From positions 14,543,501 through 14,607,500 of the forward strand of contig CM027382.1 in NCBI GenBank assembly GCA_015680905.1: a DNA stretch of 64,000 bases. The letters are read 5' to 3'. The position numbers were made by a program, and so were the translations under genes. This document shows, one piece after another, positions 45,709-57,700 of this stretch. The DNA comes from Coptis chinensis. Lineage: Eukaryota; Streptophyta; Magnoliopsida; Ranunculales; Ranunculaceae. The number at the start of each line of letters is the position of its first letter. Position 1 is the stretch's first letter. Under the pieces are notes generated by a model. The model ran no database searches and was not told where the DNA came from. It worked only from the letters and a program-made list of their open reading frames with translations.

Positions 45709-48586
45709 ATGGAACCTGAAAGCAAAACCGGAGAACAATCAAATAGACCATTATACAAGGTGAGTCCTGTACTTGTAATGACATTCGAGAGTATAAAAGA
45801 GGCTAATGATTACTACAACAGGTATGCAAGAGATGTTGGGTTTAGTGTAAGGATTAAAATATCAAACAGTGATCATTCGGATTCTAAAAAAATAATAAAG
45901 TGTTGTTTTTGTTGTTCATGCGAAGGGGTGTACAAAAAGATAAAAACGCCTGGAAAAAAAAAGATGAAAGGCGATTTGGATGTTTGGCGGAATTCGAGAT
46001 TAGGCTGAAGAATGAAAAATATGTTTTGACTAAGTTTTTTAGTGAGCATAGTCACGATCTCATGCCCCCAATGAATTATAATTTATTGAGGTCTCACAAA
46101 TCATACGGCTCTCAAGAAGAAATGGTGAAGAAAATGCATTCAGCATGATTAAAACCAAGTCAAATTCATGCTTATGTTTCTGCAGAAGCTGGAGGGGCTA
46201 AATATCTAGATTACACTCGGAGTGATTTGAATAATCTGTTACAGAAAGAGCGGAGAGAGTTTCTGAAAAAAGGAGATGCACAATGTCTTCTTAACTACTT
46301 CAGAGAGAAAAAGAAAGAAGACAAATTCTTTTTTATTCTATTCGGTACAACGAAGAGAGTGAAATAACAACACTTTTCTTTTGTGATGCAAAGGCAAGAC
46401 GAGACTACGGGTTGTTTGGTGATGCAATTGCTTTCGACACAACCTTTAAAACAAATAATTATCATATGATGTGTGCGCCATTTGTGGGTATCAACAGTCA
46501 TGGGCAAACAGTTATTTTTGGGTGCGGATTATTAAGTGACGAAACCACAAAATCATTTATCTGGTTGTTTGAGACATTCTTGGAAGCAATGGGTGGGAAG
46601 CATCCAAAAACTATTTTTACTGATCAGGCTATGGCCATTTCTAATGCGATTGAGGTGATATTCTCTAAAACTAGTCATTAGCTTTGTCTTTGGCACTTAC
46701 GTATGAATGCTTTAAAGAATTTAGGAAAACTTGGTGAGTTCAAGAAAATTGTTAAGCAGTTCACAAAATGCATTTATGAACCAGAGACAATAAGTGAATT
46801 TGAAGATAGTTGGGCGTTCATGCTTAAAGAATATGGGTTGGAAGAAAATCTTTGGTTGCTGAATTTGTACAAATCACGCCAAAAGTAGGCACAAGTATAT
46901 GCACACGCTTTTTTTTGTGCCGGTATGACAACAACTCAAAGAAGCGAAAGCATCAATGCATTTCTTAAACAATATTTAGGAAATACTCTCACTCTTCGGT
47001 TGTTTGTTGATCAATATTCAAAAGTTGTGGACCATCTTCGTGAGAACGAACGAGTAGCAGAAACTAAGTCTACACAGATCTCACCAAACTTATTGTCTAC
47101 TTGGTCTGTTGAGAGAGAGGCATCGAAAAAATATACAAGAAAGATGTTTAGTATTTTCTAGCAAGAGTATACTAAACTTCTTAACCTTCGTTTAGTGCAG
47201 GAATCAGACGATGGAAATACTAAAATTTACAATGTCGAGGAGAGGGGAAATGACATAAAGGATCATTGTCGTACAGTGACATATGTGCAATCAGAACAAA
47301 CCGTGCAATGTTCGTGTAGAAAATTCAAATTCCAAGGTATCCTTTGCTCTCACACATTAAAGTGGTTTCATGAATTGGATTTCACAAGTCTGCATTCTTG
47401 TTATTATTTGAAAAGATGGTCAAAAGATTGCATAAATGAAATTATCTATGATGCATACGGGGAGGCTATTCAAGGTGGCTTGGATCCATCAACAACAACT
47501 CGTTATAGTGAGTTGTCACATATTTCACAGAATGTTATTGCTATTGGTGCAAAGTCAGATTCTTTGTATGCGTATGGGAAGTCAAAGATGCTAGAACTCC
47601 ACAAGGAATTGGAAGCCTTAGATATTTTAGAGAAGAAACATCCTCAGGGAGCTTCACAAAAAAACACATTAGATATTGATGATCCACCACAAGACTCATA
47701 TGATGATGTGCAGCTAAGAGCACCAAAACTGAAGCAAAACCGAGGTTTGTCAAAAAGAAAGAGGGGTGTTATCGAGAGGAACACACGAAAGAAAAACGTC
47801 CAATCCAAGCAAAAATGTTTGTAGTAGTATGAATTCATTTTTTTTAAAATATTTTTTTCCTATACTATACATTGTTCACCGGAAAAAGAAAAAAGAATAG
47901 GTAGTAGTGTTCAGTCACGTTAACATTGTGAGTTTTGCAGGTACTGAAGAAGAAAATGCAACCATGACACAAGAACACGAGCAAAGTAACCCAAACAATT
48001 TTGATGTTCAAAATGCTACTCAGGTATGATATGAAAGATTATATAACTATTTTTTTTTCTTGCTAGTGTTTATTTGTGTTAGGTAAACACTTGGATGGCT
48101 ACATATTGTTGATATTCATAACTGTGCAGGAGTCTTTGACACACCAACCACCAATGAAACCAAACCACGATGGTGGTATTTTAAATGTTCATCAATTTTC
48201 ACATGTTAAAACTTGTGTGTGTAGCTTGAATTTTCTTGATTTTTTAGCACGATACATATTAGGTAGGTGGTAATCCAAATGTTTGTATACAGGATTCAAG
48301 TGGTTTTGCTCACCAACCACTATGGAACTCAAATCAGATGTCACTTATGCAGCAAGGAATTTATCCACCAGCTTATATGACGGGGTACCCAATGATGTAT
48401 GGCACCGATGGTGCTTCACAAGTGAATCGTCAACAAGAAAGTGATAGACCATTATTTTTAACCACTGACTGGGATACGAATCAATCCTACATTCCAAGCG
48501 AAGGTCCTATACCAATGTTTTACATGCCAACATATCTAGGAGGTCTGGTCCGTAGATTAGATTTTCAAGACTCTTCAATGGTTTAG
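45709..48586 (+). pseudogene. FAR1/FHY3-type Mutator transposase, decayed
   Basis: ATG 45709. N-terminal FAR1 zinc-finger DNA-binding region (FESIKEANDYYNRYARDVGFSV ... HSHDLMP). The MULE catalytic core has Asp in FDTTFKTNNYHMM (about 46435), Asp in TIFTDQAMAI (about 46620) and Glu in TTQRSESINAF (about 46940). The CLWH motif is at 46685. A SWIM zinc finger C-x-C-x10-C-x-H is at about 47310-47355. Splice-consistent C-terminal exons follow (47941-48024; one near 48130; 48293-48586, ending QDSSMV). Lesions include a shift near 45960, TGA 46146, a shift near 46360, TAG 46679, TAG 46886 and TAG 47159. The protein would bind the terminal repeats and move the element, and is related to the host transcription factors FAR1 and FHY3. 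No longer functional. Confidence 0.92.
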
Positions 48587-49885
48587 TAATCGGACGTCAC
48601 AGGAATACGCATATATGTGAAGTAGAGAATAATTTTATGCAGACATTCATTTTATTTTTTCCTTCGAAGGGGTTATGTTTACTTTTGTTTACTCTGGTTT
48701 TAAGCAAGTGAATACTTTCATATGTTTTAATGTATTACTTTGGTTTTTAAGTCAATTCTTAATTTCATATGCATATGCTTTCTTAGCTCTTATTCTCTTG
48801 AATGGCAGCTCTTAATTCCTTGTAGTAACTGAGCACCCAACTTCTTATACGCACTAATGTTACTTGGTCACCAATAAGAAACATGCATAGTACAATGAAA
48901 GATCAAGCGCAAAACGCATCAGATGATTTTCAGTAAAATAGGAAGTCATCGCAGTTACTAGAATCACCGACTCCCAGTATAGAGTTCTGAAAACTAATAA
49001 GCTTATCTACCAGCTTAGGATGAAAGGCCAATGGAAGTGATATAAAATGAGAATAATCGAGATTTGGGCTTTAACTGCCTGGAATTAATAAGTAGATTGT
49101 GAGCTGCACTGTTGGAAATAGACGGTAAAGTTGAAAAAAAATGTCTTTAGCAAACGAAATACATAAACTGAAACATTATGATGGTATCACACATTAGGAT
49201 AAAGCCAACCAATGTCAGCCTATCTAAACAATCAAAAATAACGGTAGAAGTAATAGTTGATGCTTGGAATCCACAGCAGGACTAGAGAGAAGTAAGGAAG
49301 AAATCTCTATTTTATTTTTTGATTGGTAAAGTATAGTTAATTTGATATCTAAGAAATCTCTGTTTTTCAACAACGCATGTGACCAAACAGAAGCCTCGAG
49401 TAGTGGAAGCAAACAATACATAAGCTCAGTCCTAGATCCTTCTTCCACCCAAGAAATTTACAGCACGACTTGGAGGAAAAGACACAAGAAACCAATACAT
49501 GGAACCAATACTAATTTGGCATTGATTTTCGAGTCTAAGGATCTTAGTGGATTCGAACCACCATCTCTTGGGATATGTATGCGCCGCATTTTGATCCCAA
49601 GCGCTTTGCCTTTTAAGCTAAAGATCCATTTAGAAAAGGGTGAGCAGGGTCGTCAATGTGTACTATGCACCATGAGTGCAGCCAATGAATTTGCAAATAG
49701 ATTGTAATGGCTAAGATAACTTAGGTTCCCTCTAAAATAAGGACAAAAATAACGGGAGTTAACGACCAAATTTCAGGATGGCTTTTGGGACAATTGGCCA
49801 GGTCTTAAGAGACAAGAATAAACTAGGCGGTCTCATATTTAGCATGCTTAGCATAATCAAGAAAAGATGAAGGTAGGAATCTTAC
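48587..49885. other. Interior of the Mutator-like element between transposase and captured gene
   Basis: Noncoding except for a tRNA-like segment. By position it may contain the third intron of the captured bHLH gene; the expected last exon was not found. Confidence 0.5.
49539..49627 (-). tRNA. tRNA-like sequence with intron-like anticodon insert (probable pseudogene)
   Basis: On the minus strand a seven-base acceptor stem (GGATCTT / AAGATCC) encloses a D-arm-like AGCTTAAAAGGCAAAGC, an anticodon stem TTGGG / CCCAA and a T-arm with the TTCGAAT loop between GTGG and CCAC. If the loop begins ATCAAAA, the anticodon would be CAA followed by a short intron. The variable region is short, which does not suit a leucine tRNA. 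The T-arm and acceptor are convincing, but identity and function are not. Confidence 0.4.
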
Positions 49886-51796
49886 TTCAGCATGAAAAAC
49901 AACTAGAGCAAATCCATTGAAACACCTGATGATAGACTGCTAGATGTCTAACCCAAGATCATAGAGAGCTTTCACGGTGGACATCAGGAGATCTAGCCTC
50001 CGGGAGTAAAACATGTGGATGTTGACAGCCCTCCCTTCTCTCATCCTAACTTCCACCTGAAAAGTGCAAAGAAAGTAAATATTTACGACTAAGATTTCTC
50101 TCGTATAATCGATTAATAACGAGTGATCAGTGAGGTTTCAGCAAGTGATGCAAACAGAAAATTTTATTGGCAAGAAAAATGGATGAAAATCAACCGAAAC
50201 AAAGAAAGAGGGGAACCTAACAAATTGCACTTATTGCTGTAATATTGATGATTTTAGAGCAATGAAATTCTCATATATGAGTAAGAAAATAAATAACTGC
50301 ATAAAACAGAAAGTTTACTTCACATGGTGTACTGTGAGGAATAATATTGACGGATCCTAGTTATGAGTTTCAGACTCAACTAAATTATCTTAATCATCTA
50401 AAGACAGAAGTAAAATGTAATAAGATGGATCAATGAAGCTAACTAAAGTAGGCATTCACCCATTTGTCATTTCCACTTGCATAAGTGCTTAGCAGACTTA
50501 TTTAAATTAAGAACCAGGACTTCCACTAAAAGAAGGCAACTGAGTGATTCCACTACATGATCAAAATTTTACCCTTGCAGGATGATTATTCGGGCTCGGG
50601 ACTGAGCTCGAGCAAAGTTCCTCCTTGACACAATGACACGGCAGGGTAAAGTGGGTGGAGTCGGTGTCAAGGGGTTGAAGCTTGTACTAGGAGGAAGTGA
50701 ACATCCAGGAGTTGTAGACTCTAGCTCATTGTGAAGGTCATTAATCCTTTGCAGAAGCTCTTTCAAGTACTCAATCACATCCCAAGCATAGAAGCTCCAT
50801 CCATCTGTCTGAAATGCAAGATCATTAAAAATCAATGTCATAATGATATCGTCGAAGTACAAACAAAAAGAAACACAAAATTGGTCTTGCAAAGCAACCA
50901 AGATAGTGACTTCTGCTCAGCTACAATTTAAAATTCATGTTGTGTAAAACAGTGTCAATTGTATACAAAATCATGCTAGCATTTATCAAACTCAAGACAA
51001 ATTTTTACTGAGTCAAGCAAGAATTTTCAATTACTCTTTCAGTTCTTATCTACTCTTTAGTATCCCAGGTATATTTGACCATCCTGTATAGACTTGATTA
51101 TGTAGCCTTTGATAAATTGCTCAAGCTAAAAAAACACTAACAAAATATAGAAAGCGCCTAATAAATCCTATTTACTCATGTGGGGCTAACTCATAAACCA
51201 TTTGGTAGAAGATCAATTTATCAGCTTTAAAGAATGAAAACTACACCAAAACAAGTTTGAAATGGAATACAGAAAACCTATGAACCACTACAATCCACTA
51301 GCATCCTCAACTCCAAAGGATCAACATAGCAAATAAACTAATGGGAAACAATAATTAAAATATAATTTGAAAGCCAAATACTTAAACAACAACGCTAAGA
51401 TTAACAAAAAAAACATTAAATTCACGATGACAAGAGTACAAACATAGAGAAACTCACCTTGCTGATCTTGGGAACAACAGACCATAGCATGTAAAGTCTA
51501 TCATTAAGCTTCTTCCTGCTGTGTCTTTCAGCCATCAGATTCATAGCAGGAGGCCCCTTTTTCTTCCCCTTCTGATCTCCACCACCAGTAATAGTACTAT
51601 TCGCATTCGAACTACTCCCACCACCATTCTTAGAATTCTGCTCCACCTTATTATTATCATTCCCCATTCCTTCATTAGAATAAAAAATAAAACCCGACCC
51701 ATCTCCATCCATACTCAAATCATTCTCATCCTCATCCTCATAACTCTTCTTCCTCTTTCCCCATTCTTCTCCCATCTCTCTTCCAAGAAGACGCAT
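49886..51796 (-). pseudogene. ICE1/SCRM-like: Captured ICE1/SCREAM-like bHLH gene fragment (three exons with introns)
   Basis: Minus strand. Exon 1 (about 51796-51458) encodes [18 protein letters not shown], then [18 protein letters not shown] and [19 protein letters not shown], ending at a preserved GT donor. Exon 2 (50804-50573) gives the second helix ([20 protein letters not shown]) and [13 protein letters not shown]. Exon 3 (50056-49886) gives [16 protein letters not shown] and the C-terminal ACT-like region (CFNGFALVVFHAE). All are hallmarks of ICE1/SCRM, a nuclear regulator of cold response and stomatal fate. Lesions: two of four basic-region arginines changed (AERHSR), a 1-base loss at the exon 2 start, an extra 8 bases near 50620 and a TAG in exon 3. 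Exon boundaries still look spliceable. The N-terminal half and last exon are absent. It lies in a Mutator-like element, so it is a transduplicated copy, not the host gene. Confidence 0.9.
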
Positions 51797-52012
51797 TGAG
51801 CTCGCCTTAAACTCACAGATTATATTTCTCCTTAGTAGATTTCCCCACTGCGAGACCGAAATCTTTATTTTACTACAAAAAGAACAAGCTAGAAGTGCAA
51901 TGTTAGGACGAAAAGTAGTTATTGAGAGAGAGGAATTACTGAGGAGAGAGGGGAGTTTTCAGTTTGGGAAAGAAGAGAAGAGAGTTTTGGATAGAAGCAA
52001 GACAACCAGACA

Positions 52013-52196
52013 AATCGTGGGAAAAATCGTTATTTCCATATTGGTTTATTAGAATATTTTTTTTAGTTTAAAATAAATAGAAAAATTTTTAAAAAAAAAT
52101 AGTCTCTTTTATTTGTAACTATTTGTTGGACACGTGGGGCAATTGTGGCGCTCGTAAATTCCACCAGCAAAAATGCTGGTGAACAAATTCGGACTC
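52013..52196 (-). repeat. Right terminal inverted repeat of the Mutator-like element
   Basis: The inverse partner of 45406-45584. It could supply a promoter for the reverse-oriented bHLH fragment, whose ATG lies about 220 bases inside. Confidence 0.93.
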
Positions 52197-52205
52197 GGTA
52201 ATATC

Positions 52206-53577
52206 TATCAAAAACCACAAAGCCTTTTGCGTCTATTGCGCGCACCTTACTGGAATGTGCAGCGTAATAATCGGTTGGGAAGTTTTGAGTAATCGGTTGG
52301 GAGATTTGAGTGTGTTGAATGGGCCACTCAGTGTCACGAGAGTATATATAGGATTCTCCAGCTTGCATGACCATACACCTAGCCTAACGGCTTCACAAAT
52401 CAGTCACCAATACGAAACTACGGAGAGGGCAAGGCATGCAAGACCATAAGCAACTTCATCCTGGTACCCTGAAACAAAAAGGTTTGGCAGAAAGTTTTCT
52501 TTTGGATTTAGAAAACAGGGGCTATAAATAAATAGCTCAATTGAGAGAGTGCATTTACATTTTTTAAGACCAAAATATTTATGAGCCTAAATTCATGAAG
52601 TCCTGAACCAACAATAACGAGTGCCCACCGAAAAATTTATCTCCTTGTTGTATGATCCATCACAAAAAGAATAAATAATAACCTGATCGACAAAATACAA
52701 TTTCCTTACAGATCGACCAAGATACAAGCAGAAGTCACACACATGGATTGTCCACCCCAATACCGTAGTTTATAGAGGTTCCGCCATCAGGGCACTTCCT
52801 TGCTACACTACTGGTTTTCAAAAGAAAGGGATTCCTCACAATAAGGACTGCAAAAGTTTTTCAGACATACAGTTTTGAGTAATCGGTTGGGACTTGGGAG
52901 TTTTGAGTGTGTTGAATGGACCAAATGGGCCACTTAGTATCAAAAGGGTATTTATAAGATTCTCCACTGTTCCAACCCAAATTTCTAAACAATTACCAAG
53001 TGAATATTTGAAATATAAATATCTCAAACATCGCTATGTTATTGTTTAAAAACCCAGGCTATGACGGGGTGGATACAACACATGCCAAAAACATAAAACC
53101 CACATCATAAAAGAATAAACCCAAGAATTTCCACCATCACTTTATTAAGCTATCTTCCGTCCAAACAAAACATCAAACAAACTCTAAGAATAAAAGTCTT
53201 CAATATCTTATTCTCATGTCATGCTGAAAATGTAAACTACGTTATTACATCCTTCCAAGAAAAATTGGACCTAATAAAAGAACTAATTGACTGCTCCATG
53301 CAAGAATCCAAATTACCCGCCGCAGTTCCACTGCCTTCCACCTATGTTCCCAAAAACACACTCACGTTGCCAAAACAAAGTAAACATGGGTCAGCAAATA
53401 GAATTTGTTGGTATGAGTAGACTAACCACATATATACATTTTCAGTCTTTACTTATCAAACTAACACTTTATATATATATATCATAACTTAAACATTCTC
53501 AGCTTGGAAGACAGGTAGTTCCGTCATTTCAACCGGCATAGTTTCTTTCCAAGCAAGTCTTCCATTTTATTAACTCA
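52206..53577. other. Intergenic, with a diverged direct repeat
   Basis: A segment of about 95 bases with agttttgagtaatcggttgg, tgtgttgaatgg and aggattctcca occurs at about 52270-52360 and again at about 52868-52965. Both copies contain a TATA-like tatatatagg or tatttataag. No gene was recognised. Confidence 0.55.
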
Positions 53578-53659
53578 CTAGATTTTGGACCCGGGCATAC
53601 GCCCGAGATCTATTAAATATTTTGTGTGCTAAAAAGGCTTTACAAAATGTCTCATACAA

Positions 53660-54310
53660 ACTTTCGATTCAGAATATATTTTTATTGAAAATAAACCGAA
53701 ATATGTTAATGACCAGCGATTGTGGTGCATAAGTACTTGGAAATTAAGAGATCAAATTGAGATAACCTCTTTCCTTTCTGGTTTAGGATATTAATCTGTA
53801 ATTTTCAAATAAAATTATTTTAAACTAGATCTAGTTTGTATAATAGTTTTCTTAGATTTATGGTGATTTAGTGGCAAATTTTCTAATCGGAATATATTTT
53901 TATTGAAAATGAACGAAATACGTTAATGAGCATTGATTATAGTGCATAAGTACTTGGAAACTAAGGGATCAAATTGAGATAGCCTATTCACTTTGTGGTT
54001 TAGGATATTAATTCGTAATTTTCAAATAGAATTATCTTAAACTTGATATAGCTTGTATAATAGTTTTCTTAGATTTATGGTGATTTAGTGGCAAATTTTT
54101 GAAACAGAATATATTTTTATTGAAAATAAACAGAAATATATTAATGAGCAGCGATTATGGTACATAAGTACTTAGAAACTAAGGGATCAAATTGAGATAG
54201 CCTCTTCACTTTGTGGTTTAGTATATTAATTTGTAATTTTCAAATGAAATTATCTTAAACTCGATCTAGCTTGTATAATAGTTTTATTATATTTATGGTG
54301 ATTTAGCGGT
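53660..54310. repeat. 218-bp tandem repeat, three units (Helitron copy A)
   Basis: Landmark gtgcataagtacttgg at 53725 and 53942, and gtacataagtacttag at 54160, gives periods of 217-218. Each unit reads from gaatatatttttattgaaaa to ggtgatttagtggcaaattt with few differences. Confidence 0.9.
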
Positions 54311-54779
54311 AAATCATTATCGTTCGGCTTACGTACTAAGGTGTACAAAATACTAAAACAGATTGATTGTTTCCATATCCTCAAAGAATACATTACTCCC
54401 ACTTGAAAAGATTTATCACATGAACGCCTATGAACGGGTGCCATTATATTAAATTATTCTAAAAAATATTAACAACTATGCATAGCTAGCTATGAGATAT
54501 GAAAATTATATTAATTACTCATTTAAATTTCTTGCACCACTCTCTATAAAAAGGAAGCACCAAACCTTGATAAAACTCATCAACTTCTTTTTATTGTTAG
54601 ATTTAATAATAGAAGTTTGATTGAAGTTTTGTGAGAATGCCCAATGTGGTGAAAATAATATTGAAGCTACTTGAATAGCAAGGCAATCCCAATAACAATA
54701 AAAGAATTATAATAAACACTATTTAAAATACAAAACTATATTTGTCGAGACTTTTATTCCCCCTACATATAATACAAAT

Positions 54780-56235
54780 ATGTTTTAGGGTTATTAGTTC
54801 AATGCATTTGCATCAAGTTTCTGATTTTCCATTAATTATTCTTTGAGGTTAGTTTAATGTAGTACATTGTATCCAGTTTCCAATTTCTCATTAATTATTT
54901 TTTTAGGTTAGTTCAATGCAGTTGCATCAAGTTTTCAATTTCCCGTTAATTATTATTTGAGGTTACTTCAGTGCAATTGCATCCACTTTATGATTTCATG
55001 TTAGTTATTCATTAAGGTTAATTCAGTACAGTTGCATCCAATTTCTGATGTTTCGTTAATTAGTCTTTGAGATTAGTTCATTGCATTTGCATCCAAGTTC
55101 CAATCTCCCGTTAATTACTCTTTGAAGTTAGTTCAATACATTTGCATCTAGTTTCTGATTTCCCGTTAATTGTTTTTCTAGGTTAGTTCGATAGTTTATA
55201 ATTTCTATATAGTTTGCATACATGTAAGAGTCTGTTTTTATAAACTCATTTTCGTTTTGGGTTCCTAATTACTCGTAATTACTCATGTGAGAAGGCTAAA
55301 AAAATAGACATTTATGCTTTGAGGTCAGTGCGATGCAGTTACATCCGACTTTCGATTTCTAGTTAACTATTTTTTGAGCTTATTTTAATGCATTTGCATC
55401 CAATTTCTGATTTTCCGTTAGTTAATCTCTTATTTTAGTTTAATACAGTTTCATCCAGTTTTTGGTTTTCCGTTAATTATTCTGTGAGGTTAGTTAAATG
55501 CAGTTGTATCTAATTTCTGATTTTATGTTAATTATTCTTTGATGTTAGTTAAATGCATTTGCATCAAGTTTTCGATTTTTTGTTAATTATTTTTTTAGGT
55601 TAGTTCAATGCAGTTACATCAAATTTATAATTTCCCGTTAATTATTCATTTAGGCTAGTTCAGTGCAGTTTCATCCATTTTTCAATATTTTGTTAATTAG
55701 TCTTTGAGATTAGTTTATTGCATTCGGATCCAGTTTTTGATTTTCCGTTAATAACTCTTTAAGGTTAGTTCAATACATCTGCATCTAGTTTCTGATTATT
55801 TATGCTTTGAGGTTAGTTCAATACAATTATATCCGGTTTTTGATTTCCCGTTAACTATTCCTTGAAGTTATTTCAATGCATTTGCATTTAGCTTCCGATT
55901 TCCCACCAATTATTCTATGAGTTTAGTTCAATGCAGTTGCATTCGGTTTTTTATTTTCTGTTAACTATTTTTTGAGTTAAGTTCAATGCATTTGCATCCA
56001 GTTTCCGGTTTCCCATTAATTATTATTTGAGGTTTGTTTGATGTATTTGCATACCGTTTCCTATTTTATGTTAAATATTTTTCAAATATTTGCATCCAAT
56101 TTCTAATTTCCCGTTAGTTATTCTCCGTCGTTAGTTTAATGCAATTTGCATAAAGTTTCCGATTTCCTGTTAATTACTATTTGAGCTCAGTTATGTATTT
56201 AAATCCAATTTTCGATTTCCTTATAATTATCCAAT
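54780..56235. repeat. 55-bp minisatellite, block 1 (Helitron copy A)
   Basis: Unit of about 55 bases with the parts ggttagttcaatgcatttgc, atccagtttccgatttcc and cgttaattattctttga, repeated about 25 times with substitutions. A short break near 55200-55320 carries an unrelated stretch. Many units contain the near-palindrome atgcatttgcat or atgcaattgcat. Confidence 0.9.
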
Positions 56236-56759
56236 GTGGTGTGTAATACCAACTTCTACTGATCCATCTGCAGTGTCCTTACAAACATGACATAAAAAAT
56301 AAATTATGTTTAATTTACTATGTGGGATCATCGAAGATTATCCAGTTCCCAATTTCCCGTTAATTAGTCTTTAAATTATGCATGACTCACTATGTAGAAT
56401 TTTCAAAGATTGTCTACGAACGGGTGTTGTTATATTAATTATTCTGAAAAATATTTGCAAATATGCAGAACTATTATATATTAATATTATATTGATCACT
56501 CAATCAAATTTCTTATAACGTGAAAACCTCACTCTCTATTAAAAAAAAGAACTTGTCTTTGATAAAACCCTTCAACTTCATTTTGTTGTTTAATAATTGA
56601 AGTTTAATTGAAGTTTTGTAAGATTGCCTAATAAGGCGAAGTTCATATATATCGAAGCTACTTGAATAGCAAGGAGTTCCCAATCATACGGAAAGATATA
56701 AGATAAACACCAGTTTAAATGCAAAATTATACTTATCGAGACATTCCCACAACATATAA

Positions 56760-57700
56760 CCCAACTATGTTTTAATGTTAGTTCAATGCATTTGCATCCA
56801 GTTTATGATTTTCCGTTATTTATATTTTGAGGTTAGTTCAATGCAGTTGCATCCAATTTCCAATTCTCTTTATTTATTTTTTTAGATCAGTTCAATGCAG
56901 TTGCATCCAGTTTCTGATTTTTTGTTAATTATTCTTTTCAGTTAGTTCAATACATTTGCATCCAATTTCCAATTTCCAATTTCCTGTTAATTGTTCTTTG
57001 AGGTAAGTTCAATGCATTTGCATCCAGTTTCTGATTTCCCGTTAATTATTATGTGAGATTAGTTTAATGCATTTACATCCAGTTTCCGATTTCTCGTTTA
57101 TTATTTGATAAAGTTACATTTGCATCTAGTTTCCGATTTTCCGTTAATTATTGTTTGAGGTTAGTTCATTGAGTTTACATCCAGTTTCTGATTTCCCGTT
57201 AATTATTTCTTGAGGTTTTGTATCCAGTTTATTTTTTGAAATTAGTTCAGTGCAGTTGCATCCGATTTCCGATTTTCCGTTAATTATTTTTTAAGATTAG
57301 TTACATGCATTTGCATTATGTTTTCAATTTATAATTAATTTTTCTTTGAGGTTAGTTTAATACAGTTGCATCTAGTTTCCTATTTCCCGTTAATTTAATC
57401 TTTGAGGGTTAGCTCATTGCATTTGCATCCAGTTTCTAATTTTCTGACAATTATTTTTTGATATTAGTTTGATGTATATGCATCCAAGTTTTGATTTTTT
57501 GTTAATTATTCTTTGAGGCTTTTTTAATGCAGTTGTATCCATATTCCGATTTTCTATTAATTACTTTTTAAGATTAGTTTAATGCTTGCATTTGCATCTA
57601 GTTTCGATTTCCCGTTAAATATTATTTGAGGTTAGTTCGATACATTTGCATCCAGTTTTCGGTTCCCCATTAATTATTTTTTGACGTTAGTTTTATTCAG
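56760..57700. repeat. 55-bp minisatellite, block 2 (Helitron copy A)
   Basis: About 17 further units of the same minisatellite. The spacer before this block (56405-56760) is a diverged copy of the spacer before block 1 (54427-54780), so spacer plus block form an internal duplication of about 2 kb. Confidence 0.88.

Larger units (their letters stand above)
45406..52196 (+). mobile_element. Mutator-like element (FAR1/Jittery type) carrying a captured bHLH gene
   Basis: Terminal inverted repeats of about 180 bp (45406-45584 and 52013-52196) start gagtccgaatttgttcacc at both outer ends. The 9-bp target duplication ggtaatatc is perfect (45397-45405 and 52197-52205). The left half holds a FAR1-type transposase gene. 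The right half holds, in reverse orientation, three exons of an ICE1/SCREAM-like gene and a tRNA-like sequence. The long inverted repeats and transposase class fit the Jittery group of Mutator-like elements. Confidence 0.95.

Noticed and set aside
54780-57700. Regular repeats resembling a CRISPR array
   Set aside because: The 55-bp units are contiguous variants of one sequence without unique spacers, there are no cas genes, and the DNA is from a plant nucleus.
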